Shown here piece after piece: positions 9,008-17,906 of a stretch of DNA of 64,000 nucleotides. The translations under genes and the position numbers were made by a program. This stretch comes from JAJYSO01 sp964586655 (GTDB lineage: Bacteria > Bacteroidota > Bacteroidia > Flavobacteriales > Flavobacteriaceae), in assembly GCA_964586655.1 (NCBI GenBank), contig CAZPGY010000005.1, forward strand, positions 1-64,000. Direction: 5' to 3'. Within the stretch, counting starts at the first letter, position 1. Every line of letters starts with the position of its first letter. The notes beneath the pieces were generated by a model. It was not told the DNA's origin. It searched no databases and worked only from the letters and a program-made list of their open reading frames with translations.

Positions 9008-12000
9008 TTAAAATTTTAGATTAACGTTAAATAGAATAGTTTTGATGGCAGGTGTAGTTAAGTTGGTGTACCCGTCTAATGAGATTTCCGGATCAAACTG
9101 GAGACGGTCATCTTTTACCCAAGTAAACAAGTTGGTTCCTCGTACACTTAAGGTCAATCCGTCCAAGCCAATTTTCTTAACCACCTCAGGGTTAAAGCTG
9201 TAGCCAAATCCTAAGCTGCGTAGTCTCATGTAATCGCCATCATACAACCAGCGTGTTGAAGCTGCAGTAGCGTTAGATACGCTGTTGTTGGCATAATCAA
9301 AGCGGGGAGCTGTTGCAGAAACATCTCCCGGATGAGTCCAAGCGCCTTCAACTGTACTTGCAGCAACGTTGAACAATCGGGAATAAACTCCGGAAGAGCG
9401 GGTGTAGCTAGCCCAGCGTTCCATCACTTGATTTCCTCCCGAGAAGTATAAGGTAGCTTCCAAGAAGAAGTTTTTATAGTCAAATCGCGTAGAGATAGAT
9501 CCGTGATAAGTGGGCAAGGGGCTGGTGCCTTGGTATACTTTTTTGGCCTGAGAGTAATCACTGGTAGTGGCATCGCTTTGTGTGCGATCGATGTACCACA
9601 GCGGCAATCCGTTATCCGGATCAATTCCGGCCCATTCTCTCATGTGCCATTCGCGGAAGGCATGTCCTTTTTGAATAACCTGACTTCCGGTGACGTCTTG
9701 TGCATCCTCAGGAATATCGGTGATCTCGTTGGATACGGTTGAGAAAACAACCCCCATGTTCCATTTGAAATCAGGCGTTTGAATGAGGGTTCCATCCAAT
9801 TGCATTTCAAAACCGGTATTTTTCATCTCTCCTACGTTTCTAAGTACAACAGCATCCAAATACTGTGCACTTAAGGGTAAAGGAGTGTTCAGCAACATAT
9901 CGGTAGTCAAGTTGTTGTAATATCCTAAAGAACCGGTTAAGCGACGGTTAAATAGAGCAAAGTTAAGTCCTACGTCAAAACGTTTTCCGATTTCCCAAGT
10001 AGCCTCTGTTCCATAACCGACGACAAAAGCAGCCGGGTTACCTCTATACGTTCCATAGCCCAAAAGTGCTTGGTATTCGTTTCTACCGATTCCGGCATTA
10101 CCGACAATACCATAACTTGTTCTTAAGCGCAGTACATCAACAAAGTCAACATCGGTCATGAAGTTTTCTTCGTGAAGGTTCCAGCCCAGACCTACGGAGT
10201 AGAAGCTTCCCCATTTGTCACTGAAACGGGAATCTCCTTGGTAAGAGTAGGTGGCATTAATCAAGTAACGCTGGTCGAAGTTGTAGTTCAACATCCCTAC
10301 ATAACGCATGCTCATACGGTCTGAGAAAGTGCTGATGGCTTGCCAATTTGCGGAAGAAGCACTCAAATTTTTCAGATTTGCATTGGGGAAATTTTCACCA
10401 GATCCATACAAATAGCTGTTTTTATATTTTGAGAATTCCTGTACCACGGCAACGTCAAAGTTGTGTTTGTCGTTTAGGGTAAAACGATAGTCCAACATGT
10501 TTTGAGTGGTGTAGGTATAAAGTCGCATAGAGCTTTCTTCTGCAGCTCCTTCTGTAGTTTCTCCCGGTCCGTGGATAGGGTTGAAATAAAGTTTGTAATA
10601 AGTCAACGAATAATCCAAAGCCAATTTGGTAGAAAAGGTCAGGTCTTCAATAATTTCATATTTTAAGCTGGTATTGACCAACCCACGGGTAACATCGTTA
10701 GAAGTCAAGTTGTGGGTTTGCGAGTACAAGGGGTTGTATAACCCACCTGAATAAGCAGTAAAATCGTCAATATTGTAGCTTCCGTCATCTTCATAAGGAA
10801 CGGCCCAAGAAGAAAGGAAGTAGCGAGCCAAGTTGGGGTTGGCAAAATAAGCATCGCCTTCACGAATACCGTTTTGACGGGCATTGGCTGCCATAGCTGA
10901 AATGTGAAAGTCCAATTTGTCGGTCAGTTCGGTATTGTAATTGACACTTCCGGTTAATCGGCGATAGTCTGAACCAATAACAGTACCTTCAGTCTCGTTA
11001 AATCCTATGCTGGCGTGCAATTGAGATTTTTCGGTTCCTTGAGAAACCCCAATACTGATATTGTTGGTTACAGCGTCCTTGTTGCTAATGGCATCGCGCC
11101 AGTTGGTATTGGGTTTGCCCAGGTCTATCCAGTGCTGAATTTCATTGCCGATATTAGCGGTGTACCAGTCGACGATTTTATCTTTAGAGGGAATTAATCC
11201 GGCCCCAAATTGTCCGGATCCATAGGTGTTCCACAGTCCTCGTTTTACGGCGTCAAAACGCTGCTGAGCGCTGGCCATTTCTAAACCGTCTGTGGCTTGG
11301 TTTTGAACCCCGGTTGAGTAATTAACCGTAAATTGTGCATCACCACCGGTGCGGCTTCCTGATTTGGTTGTAATCAAAATAACTCCGTTGGCTCCTTCAG
11401 CACCATAAGGGGCTACTGCCGAAGCATCTTTTAATACGGTGATACTTTTGATGTCAGAAGGGTTGATTAAGGAAAGGATATTCATACTGGTAGAATTATC
11501 GTTTCCGGATACGTTTCCGGAGTTTACCGGAACCCCATCTATTACATAAAGCGGCGCATTGCTGGCATTAATCGAGTTGATTCCGCGAATGCGAATTTGC
11601 GGAGAAGAACCCGGAACCCCTGAAGAGGTGTGCAGGGTCAAACCGGATACCTTTCCTTGAAGTGCTTTGGTGGCTCCTACATAAGGTGATTTTTCAATCT
11701 CCTCGGAGCCCACAGTAACCACACTTGCCGTAGTTTCGTTTCGAGTCATTTCACGACCAAAAGCCGTTACGACTACCTTGTCCAAGGTTTGTGCGCTTTC
11801 TTCTAAGGCTACATCGATAACATCAGAAGTGCCGACAACCTTAGATACGGTTTTGAAACCAATATAACTAAAAACAAGGGTTTGCCCTGTTTCTGCTTCA
11901 AGGGTGTAATGCCCTTCAAAATTGGTCATCGTTCCGGAATCGGTTCCTTTAATGATAATGTTGACCCCCGGAATAGGAAGGCCATTAGCATCTGTGACTG

Positions 12001-12091
12001 TTCCTGTAATCGTTTTGCTCTGTGCAAAAGCGACTTGCATAAACATTACCGATAATAGTAATGTAAAGTAAGTTTTAATGTTTCTTTTCAT
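9008..12091 (-). CDS. SusC/RagA-family TonB-linked outer-membrane transporter
   Basis: A 1027-residue TonB-dependent barrel. The order is: signal peptide ending near VAFAQ, carboxypeptidase-regulatory-like domain (GTVTDANGLPIPGVNI, about residues 30-110), plug with the SusC signature IRGINSINASNAPLYVIDGVP (in two parts, about 167-188) and ILKDASAVAPYGAEGANGVILITTK, then a long beta-barrel ending in aromatic FNVNLKF. With the SusD partner it imports large ligands across the outer membrane using TonB energy. Substrate unknown. It has its own upstream promoter and is separated from the HmuY-like operon by a terminator, so it is probably an independent unit. Confidence 0.96.
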   Translation of the reverse strand: MKRNIKTYFTLLLSVMFMQVAFAQSKTITGTVTDANGLPIPGVNIIIKGTDSGTMTNFEGHYTLEAETGQTLVFSYIGFKTVSKVVGTSDVIDVALEESAQTLDKVVVTAFGREMTRNETTASVVTVGSEEIEKSPYVGATKALQGKVSGLTLHTSSGVPGSSPQIRIRGINSINASNAPLYVIDGVPVNSGNVSGNDNSTSMNILSLINPSDIKSITVLKDASAVAPYGAEGANGVILITTKSGSRTGGDAQFTVNYSTGVQNQATDGLEMASAQQRFDAVKRGLWNTYGSGQFGAGLIPSKDKIVDWYTANIGNEIQHWIDLGKPNTNWRDAISNKDAVTNNISIGVSQGTEKSQLHASIGFNETEGTVIGSDYRRLTGSVNYNTELTDKLDFHISAMAANARQNGIREGDAYFANPNLARYFLSSWAVPYEDDGSYNIDDFTAYSGGLYNPLYSQTHNLTSNDVTRGLVNTSLKYEIIEDLTFSTKLALDYSLTYYKLYFNPIHGPGETTEGAAEESSMRLYTYTTQNMLDYRFTLNDKHNFDVAVVQEFSKYKNSYLYGSGENFPNANLKNLSASSANWQAISTFSDRMSMRYVGMLNYNFDQRYLINATYSYQGDSRFSDKWGSFYSVGLGWNLHEENFMTDVDFVDVLRLRTSYGIVGNAGIGRNEYQALLGYGTYRGNPAAFVVGYGTEATWEIGKRFDVGLNFALFNRRLTGSLGYYNNLTTDMLLNTPLPLSAQYLDAVVLRNVGEMKNTGFEMQLDGTLIQTPDFKWNMGVVFSTVSNEITDIPEDAQDVTGSQVIQKGHAFREWHMREWAGIDPDNGLPLWYIDRTQSDATTSDYSQAKKVYQGTSPLPTYHGSISTRFDYKNFFLEATLYFSGGNQVMERWASYTRSSGVYSRLFNVAASTVEGAWTHPGDVSATAPRFDYANNSVSNATAASTRWLYDGDYMRLRSLGFGYSFNPEVVKKIGLDGLTLSVRGTNLFTWVKDDRLQFDPEISLDGYTNLTTPAIKTILFNVNLKF

Positions 12092-12144
12092 GTGACTATG
12101 AAATTTGAATTAGCTTGACAAATATTGGAAAAATTTATTTCCTA

Positions 12145-12152
12145 CAAAAATA
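12145..12152 (-). promoter_or_regulatory. Likely -7 box of the susCD promoter
   Basis: The minus strand reads TATTTTTG, a perfect TAnnTTTG match, about 54 bp upstream of the SusC start codon. No convincing -33 TTG is visible, so regulation by an activator or extracytoplasmic sigma factor is possible. Confidence 0.4.
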
Positions 12153-12416
12153 TGTTAAGATGAATTTGTACGTATAGCCCGGTAAAAAGAAATAAATATG
12201 CACCGCTATAGTAAAGACGTGGAGCTTAAAGTATTAAATTAATGAGCTGAACAACAATAAACTAATTAATCGATTGAGCCGGTTTTCAACGGTTTGATGC
12301 CTGGCGCTAAAAGTAGAATGTTAAAATTTCTGACGGAGTTTGTATGGGGACTGAAATCAGGAAAATTTTATGGAATTTCCCCCTTGTAGACGGATAATTT
12401 GATGAATTCAACAAGA

Positions 12417-12445
12417 AAATCGGGATTCATTGAACCCCGATTTTT
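12417..12445 (-). terminator. Intrinsic terminator of the TonB receptor/HmuY-like operon
   Basis: AAAATCGGG and CCCGATTTT form a 9-bp stem with an 11-base loop, 34 bp beyond the stop of the T9SS-tailed gene. The T-rich flank on the minus strand fits termination of that operon. Confidence 0.8.
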
Positions 12446-12478
12446 CAAATCAAACTGAAACAGTATGCTTATTTTAGG

Positions 12479-13708
12479 CTAATTCAAAATCAATTTCTTA
12501 GTAGCAGTATGCGTTCCATCGGTGAATTTTAGCAGATAAACACCCGAAGCCAGTTTTGACAAATCCAGTTGGTGATGATAAAGCCCGTTAGACTTCCATT
12601 CCCTGCTCATCAACAGCCGTCCTGTAACAGCATAAAGCGCCAGGTGAACAGATTCGCCTTGATGGGTTTCATACAATATATTGATCGTACGTTTATGAGT
12701 CGGATTGGGGTAAATGCTGAAAGAATTATTGCGGTCAAAATTCTCTACCTCCATTTCATTTGTAATGTTGTCGACTACAAAACTAAGGTCTCCGGTTGCT
12801 GAACCTTCATAGCTTATAAAGTGAAAACGGTAGACCGCTCCGTCTTCATCTTTCAGATAATAATATTTGTTCGGAACAATTTCGTATTCGAAATTTTGAT
12901 TTAAAGTTTTCCAATCATATCCGATGGCGTTGATGTTGGTGAGAAAGTCAAGATTGGCGGTGTCGGTTATGGCGCCGCTTGCATTTTCCGCAACTGAGAT
13001 ATTAGGATTGTGGAGCACCCCAAGCACGGGATACAAAGTGTCCTGAACGGGGGTGTAGTATTTTTGGAAGACTACATCCCAAGCATCCAATGCCGGTGCT
13101 GCATTGACAGATTGGTTGGTGGACAGATTGTAATAATTGAACAACTGGTTGGGATTGTTGCTGTTGGGAAGATTGACTTGTTGAGCGTTGATCCAAGTGT
13201 TGGTTGTTTCATCCCAAGTGGCATATTTAAAGGTATAGCCGCTCCAAAAATCAACAATCATAAATTTTTTATAAGTGTCGTCAGGATATTTTAAGACAAA
13301 ACTGACCGTACCGGTTACGTGATGATTGGTCGCATTGTATTCGCCCCAGCCATAGGTAGCTGTTCCTCGATCAAAAGCACCGACATTCCATGCTGTATCG
13401 CTGTTATAAAGACGAGTCCAGCTGGAGAGGTTTGCCGGATTGATGCTGTCATAATCTGCCGGATTGTTTGCGGCTTCATACACTTCAATTCCTGAGGCGG
13501 TATTGATGCGGGTGCCCAGTGAAAAAGCGCCCGTGCGCATAAAAGAGACTTCCCAGGCATCGGCGTCAAACGCTTGGGCTGTTTGGGTAGAGAAGTCATA
13601 ATAAATCGCTTTGGCATAATCGGGTTGCAGCGAAAGGTTTATGGTGTCTTGCGCATTTGCAGAGAACCCCAATAGCGTAATAATTAGAAATAAGTTAAAA
13701 GTTTTCAT
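12479..13708 (-). CDS. HmuY-like protein with T9SS type A sorting domain
   Basis: A 409-residue secreted protein. Residues 1-19 form a signal peptide ending SANAQ. The middle shows two units of the HmuY-like pattern, with DADAWEVSFMRTGAF at about 48 and LDAWDVVFQKYYTP at about 206, followed by YEIVPNKYYYLKDEDGAVYRFHF. The last 80 residues are a T9SS C-terminal domain, opening with FSIYPNPT and closing with GVYLLKFTDGTHTATKKLILN in two stretches. HmuY proteins bind haem, and the sorting tail predicts export to the cell surface or medium. It is the third gene of the receptor operon, 30 bp after the HmuY-like lipoprotein. Haem binding is inferred from family and context. Confidence 0.85.
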   Translation of the reverse strand: MKTFNLFLIITLLGFSANAQDTINLSLQPDYAKAIYYDFSTQTAQAFDADAWEVSFMRTGAFSLGTRINTASGIEVYEAANNPADYDSINPANLSSWTRLYNSDTAWNVGAFDRGTATYGWGEYNATNHHVTGTVSFVLKYPDDTYKKFMIVDFWSGYTFKYATWDETTNTWINAQQVNLPNSNNPNQLFNYYNLSTNQSVNAAPALDAWDVVFQKYYTPVQDTLYPVLGVLHNPNISVAENASGAITDTANLDFLTNINAIGYDWKTLNQNFEYEIVPNKYYYLKDEDGAVYRFHFISYEGSATGDLSFVVDNITNEMEVENFDRNNSFSIYPNPTHKRTINILYETHQGESVHLALYAVTGRLLMSREWKSNGLYHHQLDLSKLASGVYLLKFTDGTHTATKKLILN

Positions 13709-13738
13709 AACGAGATGATTTATGGTTAAGTGTATTGG

Positions 13739-15163
13739 TTATTGAAGAAGTTCGTATTTAAATTCAGGGTGTCCGCGAAGTCCGTTTTCGTTTTGAAGAG
13801 CGGTCATTTTTAGCTTGTAATAATTGCCCTCAGGATCTTTAATGACATAAAAAATATCGGTAAAAACCTGTCGATCCGGAGGGGTGGTTTTGCGCCAACT
13901 GCTTCCAATAATTTGCTGATCGGCCACAAATTTGCTGTCATCAACATCGGTCAAGGCAAATGTTTCGTAGCTGAAGTCATCGGTTGAAACCCGATAGGCT
14001 CTTGTGCCACCAAGATTGTTGATTGATATATAGTCGGCATAACCGTAAGCGGTTTTTCCGCCGCCGGGCAAATCCTCAATTTCCGTTTTCACGGTAAAAC
14101 TTAAGTCCCAAGCTGTTTGTGCAGGTTCTACTTGGACAATACTTTCGGTTTTAAAACTGAAAAAAGTGAAATTATACCCTCCTGTTTTAGGAATGATAAT
14201 CTCTTGATGAGTAGGGTCGTTCAAGTGAGCATATTGCAACACATAATTGCCATTACTTTGTAGGATTCTAATTTTCATAAATCCGCGTTCCTCCCCTGCA
14301 ATGGCTACGCTTCCCGGGTTGGGGATGGCTGAGCCGATTTCGTATCCCAGTTTTAGAAGATAAACAGGATTGGTGCTATTGTCGGTTGAGACGGCTTCTA
14401 TGGCCGTGCCTTCAAGCTTTCCGCTGGGATGGTCTACATAAGCATCAGAACCTTGAACTAAGAAGTCCATTTTAGGTTTTAGTTCGCTTACATCGGCTGA
14501 TGTGACCAAATCAATATCAGTGGCAGACAAAGGGGCCGCAAACATATACATCGAGCTGTTGAGTTTGACCCTGAACTTGTCTCCGGTATAAAAGCCTAAA
14601 TCCCAAGTATCCCGACTTATCGGGTGTTGGTGTTGGCGACTCAGGTCTATATATACCTGATAAGGTTCATTGGGGCCGCCAACCTCAGGTTGGATAGTGC
14701 CACCAAGAGCAGCCGTAGGGATCAGCGAAATACTCATCAGGGTATTGCCCTGGGTAAAGGCTTCCATATTTTTCATCTCCACGTCAACTATTGAAAACTT
14801 GATGATTTCAGAAGTTCCGAGGGACACAGGAGCCTGTTTTTTTAGGCTAAAAGTCGTGGACGATTGTCCTCTTTCAATGGGTATCGTGAGTGTCCCTTCT
14901 TCTGCGGGAGGAGTGCATACAAAATCAGATCCATAAAGAAATTGGTCGCTCGAAAAAGTGAGGGTCACCTGTCCGTTATGCGGTGCTTTTCGCGAGAATA
15001 CAAGCTCAATATTGAGAATAGAGTCCTGCGTCGAGAAACTGGCAGAAGGACTTTTAAAAGCCACTACAAAATCATTGTACTCCGGCATTTCATTATCACT
15101 ACAGCTGCTTAGCACGAGGCCGGAACACAGCAACAATCCTATAAATCGTATTAAATTTTTCAT
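13739..15163 (-). CDS. HmuY-like haem-binding lipoprotein
   Basis: A 474-residue lipoprotein with lipobox VLSSCS. Residues about 25-150 look like an immunoglobulin-type domain rich in beta strands. The remainder is HmuY-like: ISRDTWDLGFYTGDKFRVKLNS, TAWDLSFTVKT, GYADYISINN and DIFYVIKDPEGNYYKLKM. HmuY of Porphyromonas captures haem at the surface and hands it to the HmuR receptor. Here the receptor gene lies 3 bp upstream, which supports the same pairing. The family assignment rests on the repeated W-D-[LV]-x-F pattern and context, and haem ligands cannot be assigned safely. It is longer than Porphyromonas HmuY because of the extra N-terminal domain. Confidence 0.85.
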   Translation of the reverse strand: MKNLIRFIGLLLCSGLVLSSCSDNEMPEYNDFVVAFKSPSASFSTQDSILNIELVFSRKAPHNGQVTLTFSSDQFLYGSDFVCTPPAEEGTLTIPIERGQSSTTFSLKKQAPVSLGTSEIIKFSIVDVEMKNMEAFTQGNTLMSISLIPTAALGGTIQPEVGGPNEPYQVYIDLSRQHQHPISRDTWDLGFYTGDKFRVKLNSSMYMFAAPLSATDIDLVTSADVSELKPKMDFLVQGSDAYVDHPSGKLEGTAIEAVSTDNSTNPVYLLKLGYEIGSAIPNPGSVAIAGEERGFMKIRILQSNGNYVLQYAHLNDPTHQEIIIPKTGGYNFTFFSFKTESIVQVEPAQTAWDLSFTVKTEIEDLPGGGKTAYGYADYISINNLGGTRAYRVSTDDFSYETFALTDVDDSKFVADQQIIGSSWRKTTPPDRQVFTDIFYVIKDPEGNYYKLKMTALQNENGLRGHPEFKYELLQ

Positions 15164-15166
15164 GGT

Positions 15167-17317
15167 TTAAAAATTGAGGCGATATAAAAGCTTTACAAAA
15201 TAGGAGCGACCATAACCGAGCAATAGCGAATTGCTTCCTGCAGCATGCCCCGATCCCGAAGAATAAGATTTAATTTGGGTCACATTGAGCAAATTGCGGG
15301 CGCCCAGGGTGATTTCAAATCTGTTTTGATAAAATGATTTTCGAATGGAAGCATTTAACCAAGAGTAAGCCTCCTGCTCTTCCTTGTGAATCTGTGTGTT
15401 TCCATTGTTGTCGATACTGCTGACAAACAATTGTTCCGGCCCGTTGTATTTGTAAAAGGCAGAAATATGCGTGTTCCATTCCGGAATTTGATACGATAAT
15501 CGGGCATTGACCTGAAGGGCGTACAAATAGTCGTCATTATAATTTTGGGCGCTGTTTAAAATCTTTGATTCCCCTGAAAAAGCAAGCCCTAATCCCGCTG
15601 AAAATCTTTGGTAGTCAAATTGGTTTCTAAGTGCCACTCCCCAGGTGCGGTAGCGGTCAATATTGTTGTATTGATAGGACAAAGGGGATTGATTTACAAT
15701 AATCAAATCGATTTTGTCGTCTACGTCGAGATACCAAGCGGATAGTTTGGGCTTATAAATAAGGGTGTAGTCACGAAGGAAAAATGATTTTTTGAGGTGC
15801 AGGAAAACAGAGCGTCCTTTTTCGGGTTTTAGGGCTTCATTTCCTCGGATATCGTGATTGGAATCTACCATATAAAAATAGAGCTGCTCGAAATTGGGGA
15901 TTTTTGGAGAGCTTCCCAAGATGGCACGCAGGCGATAGCCATTTTTAAAACGATATTTACCGCTGAAGGAAAGGGCGTATTGATCGCTAAAATTATTTGA
16001 GTTGATCCATCGGATGCCCGGACGGAGGGATAGACGCTTGGCCACTTCAATTTCGGCCGACCCAAAAAAGCTATAGGTATTGATTTGATGGGTTTGCGTA
16101 TTGGTCTGAACATTTTGCATAGACAATCCCGTAGCCGAACCTTCATCAATATTGACTACATAGCCCAGCTCAAAGTCAACTCCTTCATTTTTTAAGAAAT
16201 TGCTCAAAGTCCCGCGAGAGAAATACCCTTTGCGCGTATTGTAGTCAAAGCGCTTGCGATGCGTTTTCGCTCCGGTTTTCAGATGGTAAGTATAGGCGGC
16301 TTTGTTGCGCTGTTGCTGTTGATAAGACAAAGAAATACTGTAATTCATTTGTTGAAGTAGGCGTCCCGAAAGATTGAGGTGGTTGTAGATTCGGTCTGTC
16401 CGGAAAATGGCGTCATTTGCTGTAGGATTAACTGTTTGCGTGGCATTGTTGGGATTTAAAAATACATCGTGGGCATATTTATTGGTCTTTTCATGGAAAT
16501 ATTCAAATTTGTAAAAGGCCCTAAAGTCTTTGTGGTGATAGTTGATGAGTGCTTTTACATCGTTTTGTTCCTTGGGAAGCCATTCAAAGCCCCGTCGATT
16601 GTCGTTGCCGTCTTGAGGGTTGAAATAGTATTTTCCTTGTTTGTTCCCTAAATAGCCTTGAAAATCATTGTGCATATAAGAAGCGCTGGCATACCAGTGA
16701 TCCGAGAAATTGTGGCTGATCGAAAGCGATTGAAGATGCTGTCCTTGATCAAACCAACTGTATTCGTCTCCTATGCTTTCCTCCTGAATGAAAGGAGTGA
16801 TTTCCCAGGCGTGTTTACTTTTTTTCTCGGTGATGATGTTGATGACGCCGGTGACCGCATTGGCACCGTATTGTACGCCCATAGATCCTTCAACAATCTC
16901 GATTTGTTTGATGTCGTCCAGATTAATTTGTGAAATGTCTATTGCATTGCCAAAGCCTTGATCGCCCACCACCGGGATGCCATCAACCAAAATTTTGATG
17001 TATTCAGAGCCAAAGCCAAACTGCTCAATGCCTGCCCGACCTTGCCCCGAATTGGGAATTATCGTGAGATTTAAAGTCTGATTGAGCACGTCATCCAAAG
17101 TGTTTCCTGCCATGTTTTTGATCTCTTTTTGCGTCAGTACCTGCACCTCAAAAACAGATTCATCGACAGACTGCGGATTGTATTGCCCGGTGATGACCAC
17201 CGGATTCATTTGCTGTATCTGGTCAAGCAATAGTGAGTCCTTGTCGTGCTGTTCTTGCGCAAACAAGACAGAAGAAATGAAAATACTGATCAATAAAAAG
17301 GGGAATCGAGGACTCAT
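15167..17317 (-). CDS. TonB-dependent receptor (HmuR-like, probably haem/iron)
   Basis: A 716-residue outer-membrane receptor with a cleavable signal peptide (SSVLFAQ). The plug follows at about residues 38-165, with PVVITGQYNPQSVDESVF, KILVDGIPVVGDQGFGNAIDI and VEGSMGVQYGANAVTGVINI (each under 21 residues). A 22-strand-type barrel with an aromatic C terminus, LLYRLNF, closes the protein. It lacks the carboxypeptidase-like extension of SusC proteins, fitting small ligands such as haem or siderophores. It is first in a three-gene operon with two HmuY-like binders and is divergent from an HmuTUV importer. A putative operator lies 33-55 bp upstream of the start codon. Confidence 0.9.
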   Translation of the reverse strand: MSPRFPFLLISIFISSVLFAQEQHDKDSLLLDQIQQMNPVVITGQYNPQSVDESVFEVQVLTQKEIKNMAGNTLDDVLNQTLNLTIIPNSGQGRAGIEQFGFGSEYIKILVDGIPVVGDQGFGNAIDISQINLDDIKQIEIVEGSMGVQYGANAVTGVINIITEKKSKHAWEITPFIQEESIGDEYSWFDQGQHLQSLSISHNFSDHWYASASYMHNDFQGYLGNKQGKYYFNPQDGNDNRRGFEWLPKEQNDVKALINYHHKDFRAFYKFEYFHEKTNKYAHDVFLNPNNATQTVNPTANDAIFRTDRIYNHLNLSGRLLQQMNYSISLSYQQQQRNKAAYTYHLKTGAKTHRKRFDYNTRKGYFSRGTLSNFLKNEGVDFELGYVVNIDEGSATGLSMQNVQTNTQTHQINTYSFFGSAEIEVAKRLSLRPGIRWINSNNFSDQYALSFSGKYRFKNGYRLRAILGSSPKIPNFEQLYFYMVDSNHDIRGNEALKPEKGRSVFLHLKKSFFLRDYTLIYKPKLSAWYLDVDDKIDLIIVNQSPLSYQYNNIDRYRTWGVALRNQFDYQRFSAGLGLAFSGESKILNSAQNYNDDYLYALQVNARLSYQIPEWNTHISAFYKYNGPEQLFVSSIDNNGNTQIHKEEQEAYSWLNASIRKSFYQNRFEITLGARNLLNVTQIKSYSSGSGHAAGSNSLLLGYGRSYFVKLLYRLNF

Positions 17318-17349
17318 ATTTTCATGCCTGTTATAAGGGTTAAAGATCT

Positions 17350-17372
17350 TTATTTAGACCGATTAAAAATAA
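17350..17372. promoter_or_regulatory. Putative iron/haem-responsive operator, copy 1
   Basis: A 23-bp site reading TTATTTAGACC, then G, then ATTAAAAATAA. The ends TTATTT and AAATAA are complementary, so the site is an imperfect dyad. It lies 33-55 bp upstream of the TonB receptor start codon on the minus strand. The same sequence with one change (C at the centre) recurs at 17789-17811. Confidence 0.6.
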
Positions 17373-17383
17373 ATAATTCGGTG

Positions 17384-17391
17384 CAATAATA
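17384..17391 (-). promoter_or_regulatory. Possible -7 box of the TonB receptor operon
   Basis: The minus strand reads TATTATTG, one base off TAnnTTTG. It places the start point beside the putative operator at 17350-17372. Weak match. Confidence 0.3.
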
Positions 17392-17632
17392 GCGCATTAC
17401 CCCGGCATTCGACTTACGTTATTTGGAAAAAAAAGTATGTTTGAGGGAATTTATACCAATTTGATTTATAGGTTAGTCGTTCATGCACGGTCGCGATCTC
17501 ACGTATATTGTAAAGAAGTATAACATGATTCTGACGGTTTAGCACCGGATACTGCGCCTCCAGCTGCCTACTGAATGTCAGTAACCTGTGAATCCTCTTC
17601 GAATTTGGGATTACCCCTGTGTTAAGCGTGAT

Positions 17633-17671
17633 CGCCTCTTGGGGTTTTGATTTTTTTTCAGGCGATATTCT
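17633..17671. repeat. Inverted repeat in the divergent region
   Basis: ATCGCCT and AGGCGAT are exact 7-bp complements separated by a T-rich loop of about two dozen bases, and GTG/CAC flank the arms more distantly. It could be a hairpin in a long leader or a relic. No gene stops close enough to claim it as a terminator. Confidence 0.4.
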
Positions 17672-17788
17672 GATTCACGTTATGCCGGTTTGTCTTGCTG
17701 TTTAGTAGGGGTTTAAACGCCTTGTTTTTCAATCCTTAAAGCTGATTTCCTAAGGCCTATTAAGAATCTATCTTAATTTTTACAGAAC

Positions 17789-17811
17789 TTATTTAGACCC
17801 ATTAAAAATAA
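17789..17811. promoter_or_regulatory. Putative iron/haem-responsive operator, copy 2
   Basis: TTATTTAGACC, then C, then ATTAAAAATAA, identical to copy 1 at 22 of 23 positions and in the same orientation. It sits directly upstream of a TATATTTG -7 box, covering the place of the -33 element, which is a classic position for a repressor. Confidence 0.65.
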
Positions 17812-17815
17812 TTTA

Positions 17816-17823
17816 TATATTTG
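17816..17823 (+). promoter_or_regulatory. -7 box of the AraC/haem-import operon
   Basis: TATATTTG matches TAnnTTTG exactly and starts 4 bp after operator copy 2. The first start codon is about 84 bp downstream, leaving a leader of roughly 75 bases. Confidence 0.55.
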
Positions 17824-17906
17824 CTGCCGCGTAAAGTGATTGATACACAACATACTACGCAAAAAGTATCAAAAAGATACGCCAGAGGGAATGTAAGTTT
17901 TCCAAT

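Larger units (their letters stand above)
12092..12478. other. Intergenic region between susC-like gene and T9SS protein gene
   Basis: It holds the likely susC promoter (12145-12152) and the terminator of the upstream operon (12417-12445). Between about 12160 and 12410 I see nothing further that I can support. Confidence 0.6.
17318..17906. other. Divergent regulatory region of the haem locus
   Basis: About 590 bp between the two divergent units. It contains two near-identical 23-bp sites at 17350-17372 and 17789-17811, a TATATTTG promoter box for the AraC gene, a TTATACCAATTTGA element at 17451, and an inverted repeat around 17630-17675. No protein-like frame was found. The middle section is unexplained. 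Confidence 0.65.
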
